A stretch of 64,000 nucleotides of DNA from Gammaproteobacteria bacterium (GTDB lineage Bacteria; Pseudomonadota; Gammaproteobacteria; Steroidobacterales; Woeseiaceae), in contig JAHZJK010000023.1 in assembly GCA_022600955.1 (NCBI GenBank), positions 62,001 to 126,000 on the forward strand, given 5' to 3'. The notes beneath the pieces were generated by a model. The model was not told the DNA's origin. It made no database searches and saw nothing but the letters and a program-made list of their open reading frames with translations. Below are positions 39,853 to 47,818 of this stretch, piece after piece (the stretch's first letter is position 1; each line of letters starts with the position of its first letter). The position numbers and the translations under genes were made by a program.

Positions 39853-41823
39853 ATGGAAATTCATAGCATGTGGCGATTCGAAAAGAACCCGTTCCTGCCA
39901 GCTCTCGGTGCCTGGGCAGCACTATTCATAACGGCAGTCTGGGCGTATTTCCCGGGTCTCGCCGGACCTTTCGTTCTCGATGACGTCCTCAATATTGCGA
40001 CATTGGGCGATTATGGCGGCGTCACCGACTGGAGTACGTTCAAGGCCTTCGTATTCGGCGGAAACTCGGGTCCGACGGGTCGTCCCATCTCGCTACTGAC
40101 GTTCCTCATTGACGCCAACAACTGGCCCGCGGAGCCGTTTCCGTTCAAGCGCACGAACCTGGTGATACATCTCATGAATGGCGCGCTTGTTGGCGTGCTG
40201 GTGTCCCTGATTCTGCGGCTGCTACAGTTCGAGGCGAAACAAGTGCGCTGGCTGGCCTTGTTCGCTGCTGCTGTCTGGGTGCTACACCCGTTCTTGATTT
40301 CAACGACTTTGTACGCTGTGCAGCGCATGGCTCAGCTTTCCACGCTGTTCGTCCTTGCCGGACTCTGCCTGTTCGTCTACGGGCGCATGCAATTGCGTTC
40401 GAGTCCGCAGAAGTCGTATTTGATCATGACGATCGGCATCGGACTATTCACATTATTGGCCACATTTTCCAAAGAAAACGGAATTCTGCTACCGATGCTG
40501 GCGGGCGTAATCGAAATCACTGTCGTCGCGAGCCAGCGGCGGTTTGGTGTTCTGAGTCGCCTGTGGATGTCAGCTTTCCTGCTGCTGCCTGTGCTCGTTG
40601 TTTTCGCGTATCTCGGGGTGCGTGTATCACAAACCGGCTTTTTTACGGTCGACCCTCCACAAAACTTCAGTGTATTCGAACGGCTCCTGACAGAAGCCCG
40701 CATCCTGATGGACTATTTGCGTCACTGGTTTGTGCCTGATCTTTACACAGCGGGTATTTATCAGGATCACTTTCTAAAGTCGACGGGCTGGTTGTCACCC
40801 GTTACGACATTGCTGAGCGTGATTGTCCATGTCGCTGCGATCGGCTGCGCGATTCTGTATAGGCGCAAGCTTCCTCTGCTGTCGCTGGCGGTGTTGTTTT
40901 TTTATGCAAGCCACGTTCTCGAGTCTACGGTGTTGCAGCTGGAGTTGTACTATGAACACCGTAACTACCTGGCGACAGTATTTCTGGTTCTGCCAGTGGC
41001 AACGGTGCTGTATCAAAAACTTGATCGTCGTGCATTCGCGATAACCGCTATCGTGGTTACAATTATTCTCGCAGGGCTAACGCGCTACTCGGCGACGCTC
41101 TGGTCGAGCTATCCTACGATGCTCACTGCAGCGGCGCAAAAAGCACCAACATCTGTACGTGCGCAAACGCGTTATGCGACTTACTTGTTTCAACAGGCGG
41201 AGTATCAAACGTCTCTCGAAGTGATCGACCGCGCCATCGATGTTATTCCGGGTGATCATGCGGACTTGCTGGTTAACCGTCTGCACATGCTGTGCCGGTT
41301 GAGTATTCTGGACCAGCAGGAGTTCGATAAGGTAGCGCCAACGCTGTCAGGTATGCCCTATCAGCCCGGGTTGTTTCGCCTGTACTACTTGTTCGTGAAC
41401 GGTGTTGCCAAAGGCAATTGTCCGCGCTTGCCGGTCGAGTCTCTATGGCCAGTGTTTGCTGCCCAACTTGACGTGCCGTTAAACCAGGACCCCAATTCGA
41501 TGCCGTATTCACAGTTGCACTATCTGCTTGGTTTCGTTGCCGTTGCATCCGGTGAGCCTGTAAGGGCGGTCAGCCAGTTTGACGTGACGCTTAGCGTCGA
41601 ACCGCGAGCCGATACTGCATTGCGTATTGCGAAGATTTTCGCTGCCAGCAATTTCCACGAAGAAGCACTGGAATTCTCAGGGCAAGCGTTACAGCTGATG
41701 GGTTCAGAAGGCCCGGAAGGTGCCGGAATCGGCGTCAGCGAGGCCGAAATTGTCACGTTCAGGAATGCTGTTCAGGAGCAGATCGCCGAGCCGCCAGCTG
41801 CTGATAGTACTGATCAAGATTAG
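39853..41823 (+). CDS. Large GT-C-like membrane protein with C-terminal TPR region (possible glycosyltransferase)
   Basis: No firm family name is certain. The 656 residues have about eleven membrane helices (residues 16-410) and a soluble C-terminus (about 425-640) of helical repeats resembling TPRs. The first periplasmic loop has an acidic pair in PFVLDDVLN (Asp43, Asp44), followed by GRPISLLTFLID, NLVIHLMNG, HPFLISTTLYAVQRMAQLS and YYEHRNYL. These phrases resemble the TMTC/TfpW-type GT-C proteins, which use polyprenyl-linked sugars. It lies in opposite orientation between coaE and zapD beside the pilus genes, so pilin glycosylation is one hypothesis. ATG 39868 is an alternative start. Its 3' end overlaps coaE antisense by 65 bp. 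Confidence 0.7.
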   Translation: MEIHSMWRFEKNPFLPALGAWAALFITAVWAYFPGLAGPFVLDDVLNIATLGDYGGVTDWSTFKAFVFGGNSGPTGRPISLLTFLIDANNWPAEPFPFKRTNLVIHLMNGALVGVLVSLILRLLQFEAKQVRWLALFAAAVWVLHPFLISTTLYAVQRMAQLSTLFVLAGLCLFVYGRMQLRSSPQKSYLIMTIGIGLFTLLATFSKENGILLPMLAGVIEITVVASQRRFGVLSRLWMSAFLLLPVLVVFAYLGVRVSQTGFFTVDPPQNFSVFERLLTEARILMDYLRHWFVPDLYTAGIYQDHFLKSTGWLSPVTTLLSVIVHVAAIGCAILYRRKLPLLSLAVLFFYASHVLESTVLQLELYYEHRNYLATVFLVLPVATVLYQKLDRRAFAITAIVVTIILAGLTRYSATLWSSYPTMLTAAAQKAPTSVRAQTRYATYLFQQAEYQTSLEVIDRAIDVIPGDHADLLVNRLHMLCRLSILDQQEFDKVAPTLSGMPYQPGLFRLYYLFVNGVAKGNCPRLPVESLWPVFAAQLDVPLNQDPNSMPYSQLHYLLGFVAVASGEPVRAVSQFDVTLSVEPRADTALRIAKIFAASNFHEEALEFSGQALQLMGSEGPEGAGIGVSEAEIVTFRNAVQEQIAEPPAADSTDQD

Positions 41824-42403
41824 AGACTTGCCGCCTGGAGTCGCGTAGCGAGCCACCGTTTCGGATAATATCATCCGCGATCTGCAGCCGTTCTTCACGG
41901 CTTGCCTGAGCCGCCAGGATCTTTTGTGCCTGCTCTATGGTTTCCGTATCCCGCGCCAGCAATCGCTGAATCTGCACGTCTTCATCACAATCAACCACCA
42001 ATACTCGGTCAACAAAGTCGAGCAGCGCAGATCCGACCAATAGCGGTACAACGATAATTTGATAGGAGCCGTCGGCGATGTCCGCCTGCCGTCGCACTTC
42101 GTCGCCGATGCGCGGGTGCAGAATAGCCTCAAGATCCAGTCGTGCCTGCTCGTCGTCGAATACGATTTTGCGCAGAGCTTTCCGCATCAACTGGCCGTCC
42201 GTGCCAACAATGCCTTCACCGAAGCGATCGCGAATATCCTCCAGTGCCGGCTGTCCCGGTTCAACTACTTCGCGCGATATGATATCGGTGTCGACTATTG
42301 CGACGCCAAGATCGGAGAACATGTCAGCGACGGTCGACTTGCCGCTCGCGATTCCGCCGGTGAGGCCGATGCGCAGTGGCGGTTTGTCTGCTTTTTCACT
42401 CAC
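41759..42403 (-). CDS. coaE: Dephospho-CoA kinase
   Basis: CoaE phosphorylates dephospho-CoA in the last step of CoA synthesis. The 214 residues have the P-loop GGIASGKST (16-24), VDTDIISREVVEPGQPAL, and HPRIGDEV with VVPLLVGS, all typical of the family (about 200-210). The start is GTG immediately after the pilD stop (TAG then GTG). The pilD-coaE pair is conserved in gammaproteobacteria. The last 65 bases are shared, antisense, with the GT-C/TPR gene, which is unusual. Confidence 0.95.
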   Translation of the reverse strand: MSEKADKPPLRIGLTGGIASGKSTVADMFSDLGVAIVDTDIISREVVEPGQPALEDIRDRFGEGIVGTDGQLMRKALRKIVFDDEQARLDLEAILHPRIGDEVRRQADIADGSYQIIVVPLLVGSALLDFVDRVLVVDCDEDVQIQRLLARDTETIEQAQKILAAQASREERLQIADDIIRNGGSLRDSRRQVSNLDQYYQQLAARRSAPEQHS

Positions 42404-43291
42404 CTAGAACATCGCGTCAATGTAAGCGTTCTTGATCGACTCACCCCACATCATCGTTATCCAGCCAGCGGCTGCGAGGTAGGGACCAAATGGGATAGGC
42501 ACAGTGCGGTCCTTGCCACGAAATACAATCATGGCGATATTGATTGCGGCACCCACAGCGGCGGACATCAGGATAATCATGGGTAGCTGCTGCCAGCCAA
42601 GCCAGGCGCCAAGCGCGGCGAGTAACTTGAAGTCTCCGTAGCCCATACCGTCCTTTCCGGTGACGAGCTTGAACGCCCAGAAAACGCTCCAGAGACTCAG
42701 GTAACCGGCCATAGCGCCCGCAATGGCGTCGACCGGGGATATGAACAGCATTGTCGCGCCATTCATTGGATGGAACAGGCTCATCGCAAGGCCAAGCCAC
42801 ATTAGTGGCAGGACTATCGAATCGGGAATCAGCTGCGTATCGGCATCTATCATCGCAATCGAGACGAGCGCAAGCGTCAGCACGATGGCCATGATGGCCT
42901 CCCACCCCGGTCCAAAGTACCAGGCACAAACCGTGCTCAGGATCGCCGTCATGAACTCGACCAGCGGGTAGCGGGCCGAGATAGATGCGCCACATTTTGC
43001 GCACTGACCCTTTAGGAGCAAGTAACTGATCACCGGAATGTTCTGCATGGCGGTGATCATCGTGCCGCAAGACGGACAGCGGGAACGGGGTACGACGAGA
43101 TCGAATCGACCTTCGGGCAGTTCAGACTCCGGTGGCGTCTTGACAAGTTCGTCAGCCTGTTCGCGCCACTCACGTTCCATCATTATCGGCAGGCGATGAA
43201 TGACAACGTTCAGGAAGCTGCCGAGCAACAGTGTGAATGCAAACACCACTGCCGTAAACGCGACAGCTGATTCACCTAATAATTCGATCAT
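42404..43291 (-). CDS. pilD: Type IV prepilin peptidase/N-methyltransferase PilD
   Basis: PilD cleaves the leader of type IV prepilins on the cytoplasmic face of the inner membrane and N-methylates the new Phe. The 295 residues include the zinc-binding cytoplasmic loop Cys72-x2-Cys75 and Cys97-x2-Cys100, needed for methylation, and the aspartic protease residues Asp149 (MIDADTQ) and Asp220 (GYGDFKL). Substrates here are the two pilins at 46.5-47.6 kb. GGAG precedes ATG 43291. A terminator hairpin lies between pilC and pilD, so separate transcription is likely. Confidence 0.96.
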   Translation of the reverse strand: MIELLGESAVAFTAVVFAFTLLLGSFLNVVIHRLPIMMEREWREQADELVKTPPESELPEGRFDLVVPRSRCPSCGTMITAMQNIPVISYLLLKGQCAKCGASISARYPLVEFMTAILSTVCAWYFGPGWEAIMAIVLTLALVSIAMIDADTQLIPDSIVLPLMWLGLAMSLFHPMNGATMLFISPVDAIAGAMAGYLSLWSVFWAFKLVTGKDGMGYGDFKLLAALGAWLGWQQLPMIILMSAAVGAAINIAMIVFRGKDRTVPIPFGPYLAAAGWITMMWGESIKNAYIDAMF

Positions 43292-43318
43292 TCCAGGTCT
43301 CCGCTGGTGCCGGAACGC

Positions 43319-43359
43319 AAAAAAACAAAACGGCGTCCGGAGTGTTCCCCGGACGCCGT
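43319..43359 (-). terminator. Intrinsic terminator after pilC
   Basis: On the minus strand an 11-bp perfect stem (43349-43359 with 43330-43340, ACGGCGTCCGG / CCGGACGCCGT, eight-base loop) is followed by TTTTGTTTTTTT. This is a strong Rho-independent terminator placed 28 bases before the pilD start. Confidence 0.92.
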
Positions 43360-43389
43360 CACATTGTATTGCAAACGATCTAAGGTTTC

Positions 43390-44610
43390 TTAGACGACTG
43401 CGCCGAGTTTGAAGATAGGCAGGTACATGGCGACGACAAGTCCGCCAACGAGTACGCCTAGAATGGCCATAATCATTGGCTCCAGCAAACTGGAGAGATT
43501 ATCCACAGCGTTATCGACATCCTCTTCGTAGAAGTCGGCGACTTTTGCTGACATGTCGTCGAGCGAGCCGGATTCTTCACCGACTGCGATCATCTGGATA
43601 ACCATATTGGGGAACAGGTCGATATTTTCCATTGCCTGTTGCAGGCGTTGACCCGTTGCAACTTCATCCCGCATTTCCAGCACGCCTTTTTCGTAGACGA
43701 TGTTGCCCGTCGCACCGGCGACAGACTCAAGTGCTTCTACGAGAGGTACACCTGCCGCGAACATTGTGGACAAGGTACGCGCATAACGAGCGATGGCAGC
43801 TTTTTGAATGATTGGCCCAATAATCGGCAGCTTCAACATAGTCCTGTCTAGAAACTGTTGAAACTGTCGTGAGCGTTTCTTGAAATAGATAAATGTCGCG
43901 ACAGCGCCACCGATAATCAGGCCAATGTAGAGTCCGTTGGATCGCACAAAGAAAGACAGGTCGATAACCATGCGTGTAAAGCTCGGCAAGTCGGCGCCAA
44001 AGCCCTGGAACAGGTCCTCAAAAGACGGAATTACGAAGATCAACAGGATGGTCGTAACTACCAGGGCGACAACCAAGACTGCCGCCGGGTAGGTCAGCGC
44101 CTTCTTGATCTTCTTCTTGATAGCCTCAGTTTTTTCTTTATAGGTCGCGATCTTGTCGAGCAATGACTCGAGCGCACCGGCTTGCTCGCCCGATTCAACC
44201 AGGTTGACAAACAGGTCATCGAAATAGAGTGGGTGCTTCGCAAGAGCTTCAGCGAGTGACGAGCCGCCTTCGACGTCGCCCTTGATCGTCAGAATAAGTT
44301 TCTGCATGGCGGCATTTTCGTGGCCGTTGCCAACGATCTCAAACGCTTGTACCAGGGGAATACCTGCGGCCAGCATCGTGGCGAGCTGACGACTGAATAT
44401 TGCGATATCAGAGGTCTGGATTTTGCCGCCACCAGCAAACAGGCCCTTGCTCTGTTTCTTGATTCTGGTCGGCAGTACACCTTGGCGGCGCAGCTCCGCA
44501 CGAACCTGCGCCTCATCGTTGGCAAGACTCTTGCCTTTGATTTTCTTGCCGTTTCTGTCGGTTCCTTCCCACAAAAAAGGCGTGTTGCTCATCACTGCTG
44601 ATTCAGCCAT
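43390..44610 (-). CDS. pilC: Type IV pilus inner-membrane platform protein PilC
   Basis: PilC is the polytopic platform on which PilB and PilT act. The 406 residues contain two T2SSF domains (about 70-195 and 275-400), each ending in membrane helices. Typical motifs are FSRQLATMLAAGIPLVQAFEI, LVESGEQAGALESLLDKIA and the second-repeat YARTLSTMFAAGVPLVEALE and VGEESGSLDDM. ATG 44610 has GGAAGAG just upstream; ATG 44592 is possible. It lies 28 bases after pilB. Confidence 0.96.
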   Translation of the reverse strand: MAESAVMSNTPFLWEGTDRNGKKIKGKSLANDEAQVRAELRRQGVLPTRIKKQSKGLFAGGGKIQTSDIAIFSRQLATMLAAGIPLVQAFEIVGNGHENAAMQKLILTIKGDVEGGSSLAEALAKHPLYFDDLFVNLVESGEQAGALESLLDKIATYKEKTEAIKKKIKKALTYPAAVLVVALVVTTILLIFVIPSFEDLFQGFGADLPSFTRMVIDLSFFVRSNGLYIGLIIGGAVATFIYFKKRSRQFQQFLDRTMLKLPIIGPIIQKAAIARYARTLSTMFAAGVPLVEALESVAGATGNIVYEKGVLEMRDEVATGQRLQQAMENIDLFPNMVIQMIAVGEESGSLDDMSAKVADFYEEDVDNAVDNLSSLLEPMIMAILGVLVGGLVVAMYLPIFKLGAVV

Positions 44611-44638
44611 TGTTCTCTTCCGTTAGCTCGGTGCAAAC

Positions 44639-46357
44639 CTACTCAATTGTAACCCGGTTGATCTCGTCAAGGCTGGTAACCCCGTCCTTGACTTTGTTCA
44701 ATCCGGCCCGTCGCAAATCGATAACCCCCTCTTGCAGGGCCTGGTCTGCGATCTGAATCGCGTTGCCGCCCTCCATTATTATCCGGCCCATTGCCTCGGA
44801 AACCTCCATGACCTGGAAGATGCCGAGGCGGCCCTTATACCCGCCATTGCATTGCTTGCAGCCGTTCGGTCCAAACACCGAAACGCCCTTGTCAATTTCT
44901 TCCGCTGTGAAGCCTTCTTTCTCAAGGGCTTCGCGCGGAATGTCTTTTGTTTCTTTGCAGTTGTCACACAAACGGCGTGCCAGCCGCTGCGCAATTATCA
45001 GGCTCACGGACGTCGCGATGGCATACGGTTTGACGCCCATATCGACCAATCGCGTCAGTGTCTTGGGTGCGTCATTAGTGTGCAGTGTCGACAATACCAG
45101 GTGACCGGTTTGGGCGGCCTTGATCGCGATCTCTGCAGTTTCTAGATCACGAATCTCACCGACCATGATGACGTCCGGATCCTGGCGCAGGAACGCTTTG
45201 AGTGCCGACGCAAACGTCAGGCCAACCTTCGGGTTGACGTTGACCTGATTAATGCCCGGCAAGTTGATTTCCGCCGGGTCCTCAGCGGTTGAAATGTTGC
45301 GATCAACTTCGTTGAGGATGTTGAGACCTGTGTACAGCGAAACGGTTTTACCTGATCCGGTCGGCCCGGTCACAAGGATCATGCCGTATGGTTTGGCGAG
45401 GTGTTTCTCATAAAGCTTGCGTTGGGCATCTTCATAGCCGAGCATCTCGATACCAAGCTTGGCGCTGGACGGATCGAGAATACGCAGTACGATTTTTTCG
45501 CCGAACAATGTCGGGCAAGTGTTAACTCGAAAGTCGATAGCCCGGTTCTTCGAGAGTCGCATCTTGATGCGGCCATCTTGTGGCACACGCCGTTCGGCGA
45601 TGTCCATACGTGACATGACTTTGAGTCGCGCGCAGACCTTGTTTGATAGTGCGACTGGCGGCGATGCGACTTGTGACAGCACGCCGTCCAGACGCGTACG
45701 GACACGGAAAATTTTCTCATAGGGCTCGAAATGCACATCCGACGCGCCGCGCTTGATCGCGTCGAGCAGTATCTTGTTGACGAAACGCACGACCGGCGCG
45801 TCTTCGATGTCGTCACGTTGAACGTCATCCTGTTCGTCTTCCTCGCCCGAAATATCGAGGTTTTCGAGATCAAAATCGTCGTCGTCGAGGCCGGACATAC
45901 TGGTATCGACGGCTTCAATCGCGGAGGTAATGCGCTCTTCAAGCTTGTCCTGTTCAACGACGACCGGATCGATACGCAGGCTGGTCGCGAACTTGATATC
46001 GTCGATCGCTTGCAGGTTGGTCGGGTCAGAGATCGCCAGAAACAGGCGCTGTCCGCGTTTCACCAGCGGTAGTACGCGATGTTTATTGATCAGGTTCTGG
46101 TCAACAGCGCGGATGACATCGAGGTCGATCTCGACAGCGTCCAGATCGAGCAGTGGTACACCGAATTCATGGGATGCTGCGACAGCGATCGCGCGTGGAT
46201 CGGCGATTTCGTCTCGCACCAGGAACGCGATCAGGGGTACTTTTTCCTTCTTGGCCGCCTCAGTCGCTTCCTGCAACTGAACTTCAGAGACTATACCGTC
46301 CTGAACAAGCCGCCGGGGCAGGCCTGCGAGGTTCGATTGTGAAGCGGTTGCCGCCAT
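44639..46357 (-). CDS. pilB: Type IV pilus extension ATPase PilB
   Basis: PilB is the hexameric ATPase that powers pilus assembly. The 572 residues include an N-terminal MshEN/T2SSE_N-like domain (about 10-145) and a very acidic linker (about 151-188). The GspE ATPase core has Walker A GPTGSGKTVS (331-340), Asp box, Walker B VGEIRDLETAEIA, and the zinc CDNCKE...CKQCNGG. Some homologous N-domains bind c-di-GMP; whether this one does cannot be decided by eye. It lies directly upstream of pilC on the same strand. Confidence 0.96.
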   Translation of the reverse strand: MAATASQSNLAGLPRRLVQDGIVSEVQLQEATEAAKKEKVPLIAFLVRDEIADPRAIAVAASHEFGVPLLDLDAVEIDLDVIRAVDQNLINKHRVLPLVKRGQRLFLAISDPTNLQAIDDIKFATSLRIDPVVVEQDKLEERITSAIEAVDTSMSGLDDDDFDLENLDISGEEDEQDDVQRDDIEDAPVVRFVNKILLDAIKRGASDVHFEPYEKIFRVRTRLDGVLSQVASPPVALSNKVCARLKVMSRMDIAERRVPQDGRIKMRLSKNRAIDFRVNTCPTLFGEKIVLRILDPSSAKLGIEMLGYEDAQRKLYEKHLAKPYGMILVTGPTGSGKTVSLYTGLNILNEVDRNISTAEDPAEINLPGINQVNVNPKVGLTFASALKAFLRQDPDVIMVGEIRDLETAEIAIKAAQTGHLVLSTLHTNDAPKTLTRLVDMGVKPYAIATSVSLIIAQRLARRLCDNCKETKDIPREALEKEGFTAEEIDKGVSVFGPNGCKQCNGGYKGRLGIFQVMEVSEAMGRIIMEGGNAIQIADQALQEGVIDLRRAGLNKVKDGVTSLDEINRVTIE

Positions 46358-46527
46358 AGGATTCTGTATATTCGCGTTTCTGTCAGCGTTACAGTCTCAC
46401 TGATCCAAGTGCCCGATTCAACTGGATTTTGTGCGGTCGTTCACAGTTACTGGAATTGATTAAGTAAAACGCCGATATTGGCCGCATTAACAGGCGCAGC
46501 TGCGCCGAAATAGGCCTCCGCCGGTTT

Positions 46528-47019
46528 CTAACGGCAGGATGCCGGCAGATAACGAGTTGGCACAGTCGACGGTGCATAGGCAGTTGTAGTACCGCCGCCC
46601 GTCAGCAATGCAGCGGCTGTAGGAGCGGGGGCAGCACCGCAACGCCAAATAACCGAGTTGCCCGATGCATAGGGCGTAAATGAAATCGTGTCACCGAAAA
46701 TGTCCGCGTGTACGTCACCGCCGAAAGTGACGTCAATGCGGCCATCGACAATATCGACCTGGGCGACATACTTGCCGCTCGTATCCGTGGCCGTCGCTGA
46801 CATGCCTGATTCAACGCGGCCGGCGGGGGGTTCGCCCGCATTGTTAAAGGCATCCATTATCGGTGTCTTAGCTAATGCGGCCATATTGAGCCCTTCAGCA
46901 ACCTGCGCCCGTACCGTGTACGTCTGGTAGGCCGAAACGGCAAGCGACGCGAGTATTCCGATGATCGCGACGACAATCATCAACTCAATCAGTGTAAAAC
47001 CTGTTTGCTGTCTGTTCAT
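46528..47019 (-). CDS. Second type IV pilin (PilA-like)
   Basis: A 163-residue type IVa prepilin from ATG 47019: short leader MNRQQTG, then [24 protein letters not shown] with Glu5 of the mature protein. The C-terminus has a disulfide-region pair (WRCGAAP ... PASCR). Compared with the upstream pilin it has a longer Cys loop rich in Thr/Ala/Gly and a more variable middle. The frame is open 21 codons further upstream but the leader must start at MNRQQTG. A weak promoter (TTTATC, 16 bases, TAGTAT) may lie just upstream, since a terminator separates it from pilA. The 170-base gap to pilB holds a perfect 14-bp palindrome (46493-46506). Confidence 0.92.
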   Translation of the reverse strand: MNRQQTGFTLIELMIVVAIIGILASLAVSAYQTYTVRAQVAEGLNMAALAKTPIMDAFNNAGEPPAGRVESGMSATATDTSGKYVAQVDIVDGRIDVTFGGDVHADIFGDTISFTPYASGNSVIWRCGAAPAPTAAALLTGGGTTTAYAPSTVPTRYLPASCR

Positions 47020-47099
47020 GGTGCCCGTCACCCCTAACGATTCGCGCCATACTAGCGCATTACCCACGGTGATAAACCACAAAGTTTTGCGATTGGATT

Positions 47100-47126
47100 A
47101 AAAAAAAGCCCCGGCTGGCCGGGGCT
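47100..47126 (-). terminator. Intrinsic terminator after pilA
   Basis: On the minus strand GCCCCGG (47125-47119) pairs with CCGGGGC (47114-47108) around a four-base loop and is followed by eight T residues (47107-47100). It ends pilA transcription, isolating the major pilin gene from the second pilin. Confidence 0.93.
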
Positions 47127-47170
47127 TTTCAACTTCTGTTGTCTAAGCGAAAAGCTCTAGACAGTCGTCC

Positions 47171-47602
47171 TTACGGACGGCAAGCAGCCGGCAGGTGCTT
47201 GTTAGCAATACCACTACCCGCACATGCCCACTCAACACTACCACCACCTGCTGTATCAGGGGTCATCGTCAAGTTACCGGCAGCCAGGATCGTGTGGGCG
47301 CTGTTACCGTAGTCAACAACGATCACACCAGCAGTGCCAACTGTTACGCTAACGACATACTTGCCGCTGATAGATGTAGCTGCGGAAAGACCCGCTATCG
47401 AGTTGGTGGTCGGGAATGCACCAGTGTCCATCGTGAACTCGGAAACCGCAGCTTTTGCACCGCCCGCCAGGTTCAAACCTTCAGAAACCTGAGCACGGAT
47501 CGTGTAATCCTGGTAAGCAGGAATAGCGATGGCCGCCAAAATACCGATGATCGCTACAACGATCATAAGTTCGATAAGTGTAAAACCTTGTTGCTTCTTC
47601 AT
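47171..47602 (-). CDS. pilA: Major type IV pilin PilA
   Basis: This is the probable major pilus subunit (143 aa). It has a six-residue leader MKKQQG, then [40 protein letters not shown], the classic type IVa start cleaved by PilD, and a C-terminal Cys pair (WACAGSG ... PAACRP). Assignment as major pilin rests on its own strong sigma-54 promoter, GGAGACGAAG Shine-Dalgarno and dedicated terminator, all expected of a highly expressed gene under PilSR. Confidence 0.93.
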   Translation of the reverse strand: MKKQQGFTLIELMIVVAIIGILAAIAIPAYQDYTIRAQVSEGLNLAGGAKAAVSEFTMDTGAFPTTNSIAGLSAATSISGKYVVSVTVGTAGVIVVDYGNSAHTILAAGNLTMTPDTAGGGSVEWACAGSGIANKHLPAACRP

Positions 47603-47667
47603 CTCTTCGTCTCCATGAATTGAGAGTTTTTCAAAACTAACGGCGAAATCGCCTGTACACGAGATAA

Positions 47668-47684
47668 AGCAAGCGCCGTGCCAA
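47668..47684 (-). promoter_or_regulatory. Sigma-54 promoter of pilA
   Basis: Read on the minus strand, TTGGCAC (47684-47678), five bases, then TTGCT (47672-47668) match the -24/-12 consensus (TGGCAC-N5-TTGCW) with correct GG-GC spacing. Transcription would start near 47656, giving a leader of about 55 nt. It fits activation by PilR, encoded just upstream. Confidence 0.88.
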
Positions 47685-47763
47685 GTTGATCGATGGGCGT
47701 ATAAGTGATTGTTTTAAAAGGGGTGACGGCGCCGCATTAACCATAATCGGCGTCTGCGTTGGG

Positions 47764-47818
47764 TGACAATGCGGGGTGAGATTGTCAGTTTCGTGTCACA
47801 TAGTGACTATTTTTGTCA
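47764..47818. promoter_or_regulatory. Probable PilR binding region (TGTCA-type motifs)
   Basis: Within 55 bases, 80-150 bp upstream of the sigma-54 promoter, there are repeated TGTCA/GTGTC words: TGACA (47764), TTGTCA (47782), GTGTC (47793), GTGAC (47803) and TGTCA (47814). TGACAAT and ATTGTCA form an inverted repeat. PilR in Pseudomonas binds several (C/G)TGTC-containing sites at a similar distance. The last motif overlaps the pilR stop. Confidence 0.55.
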
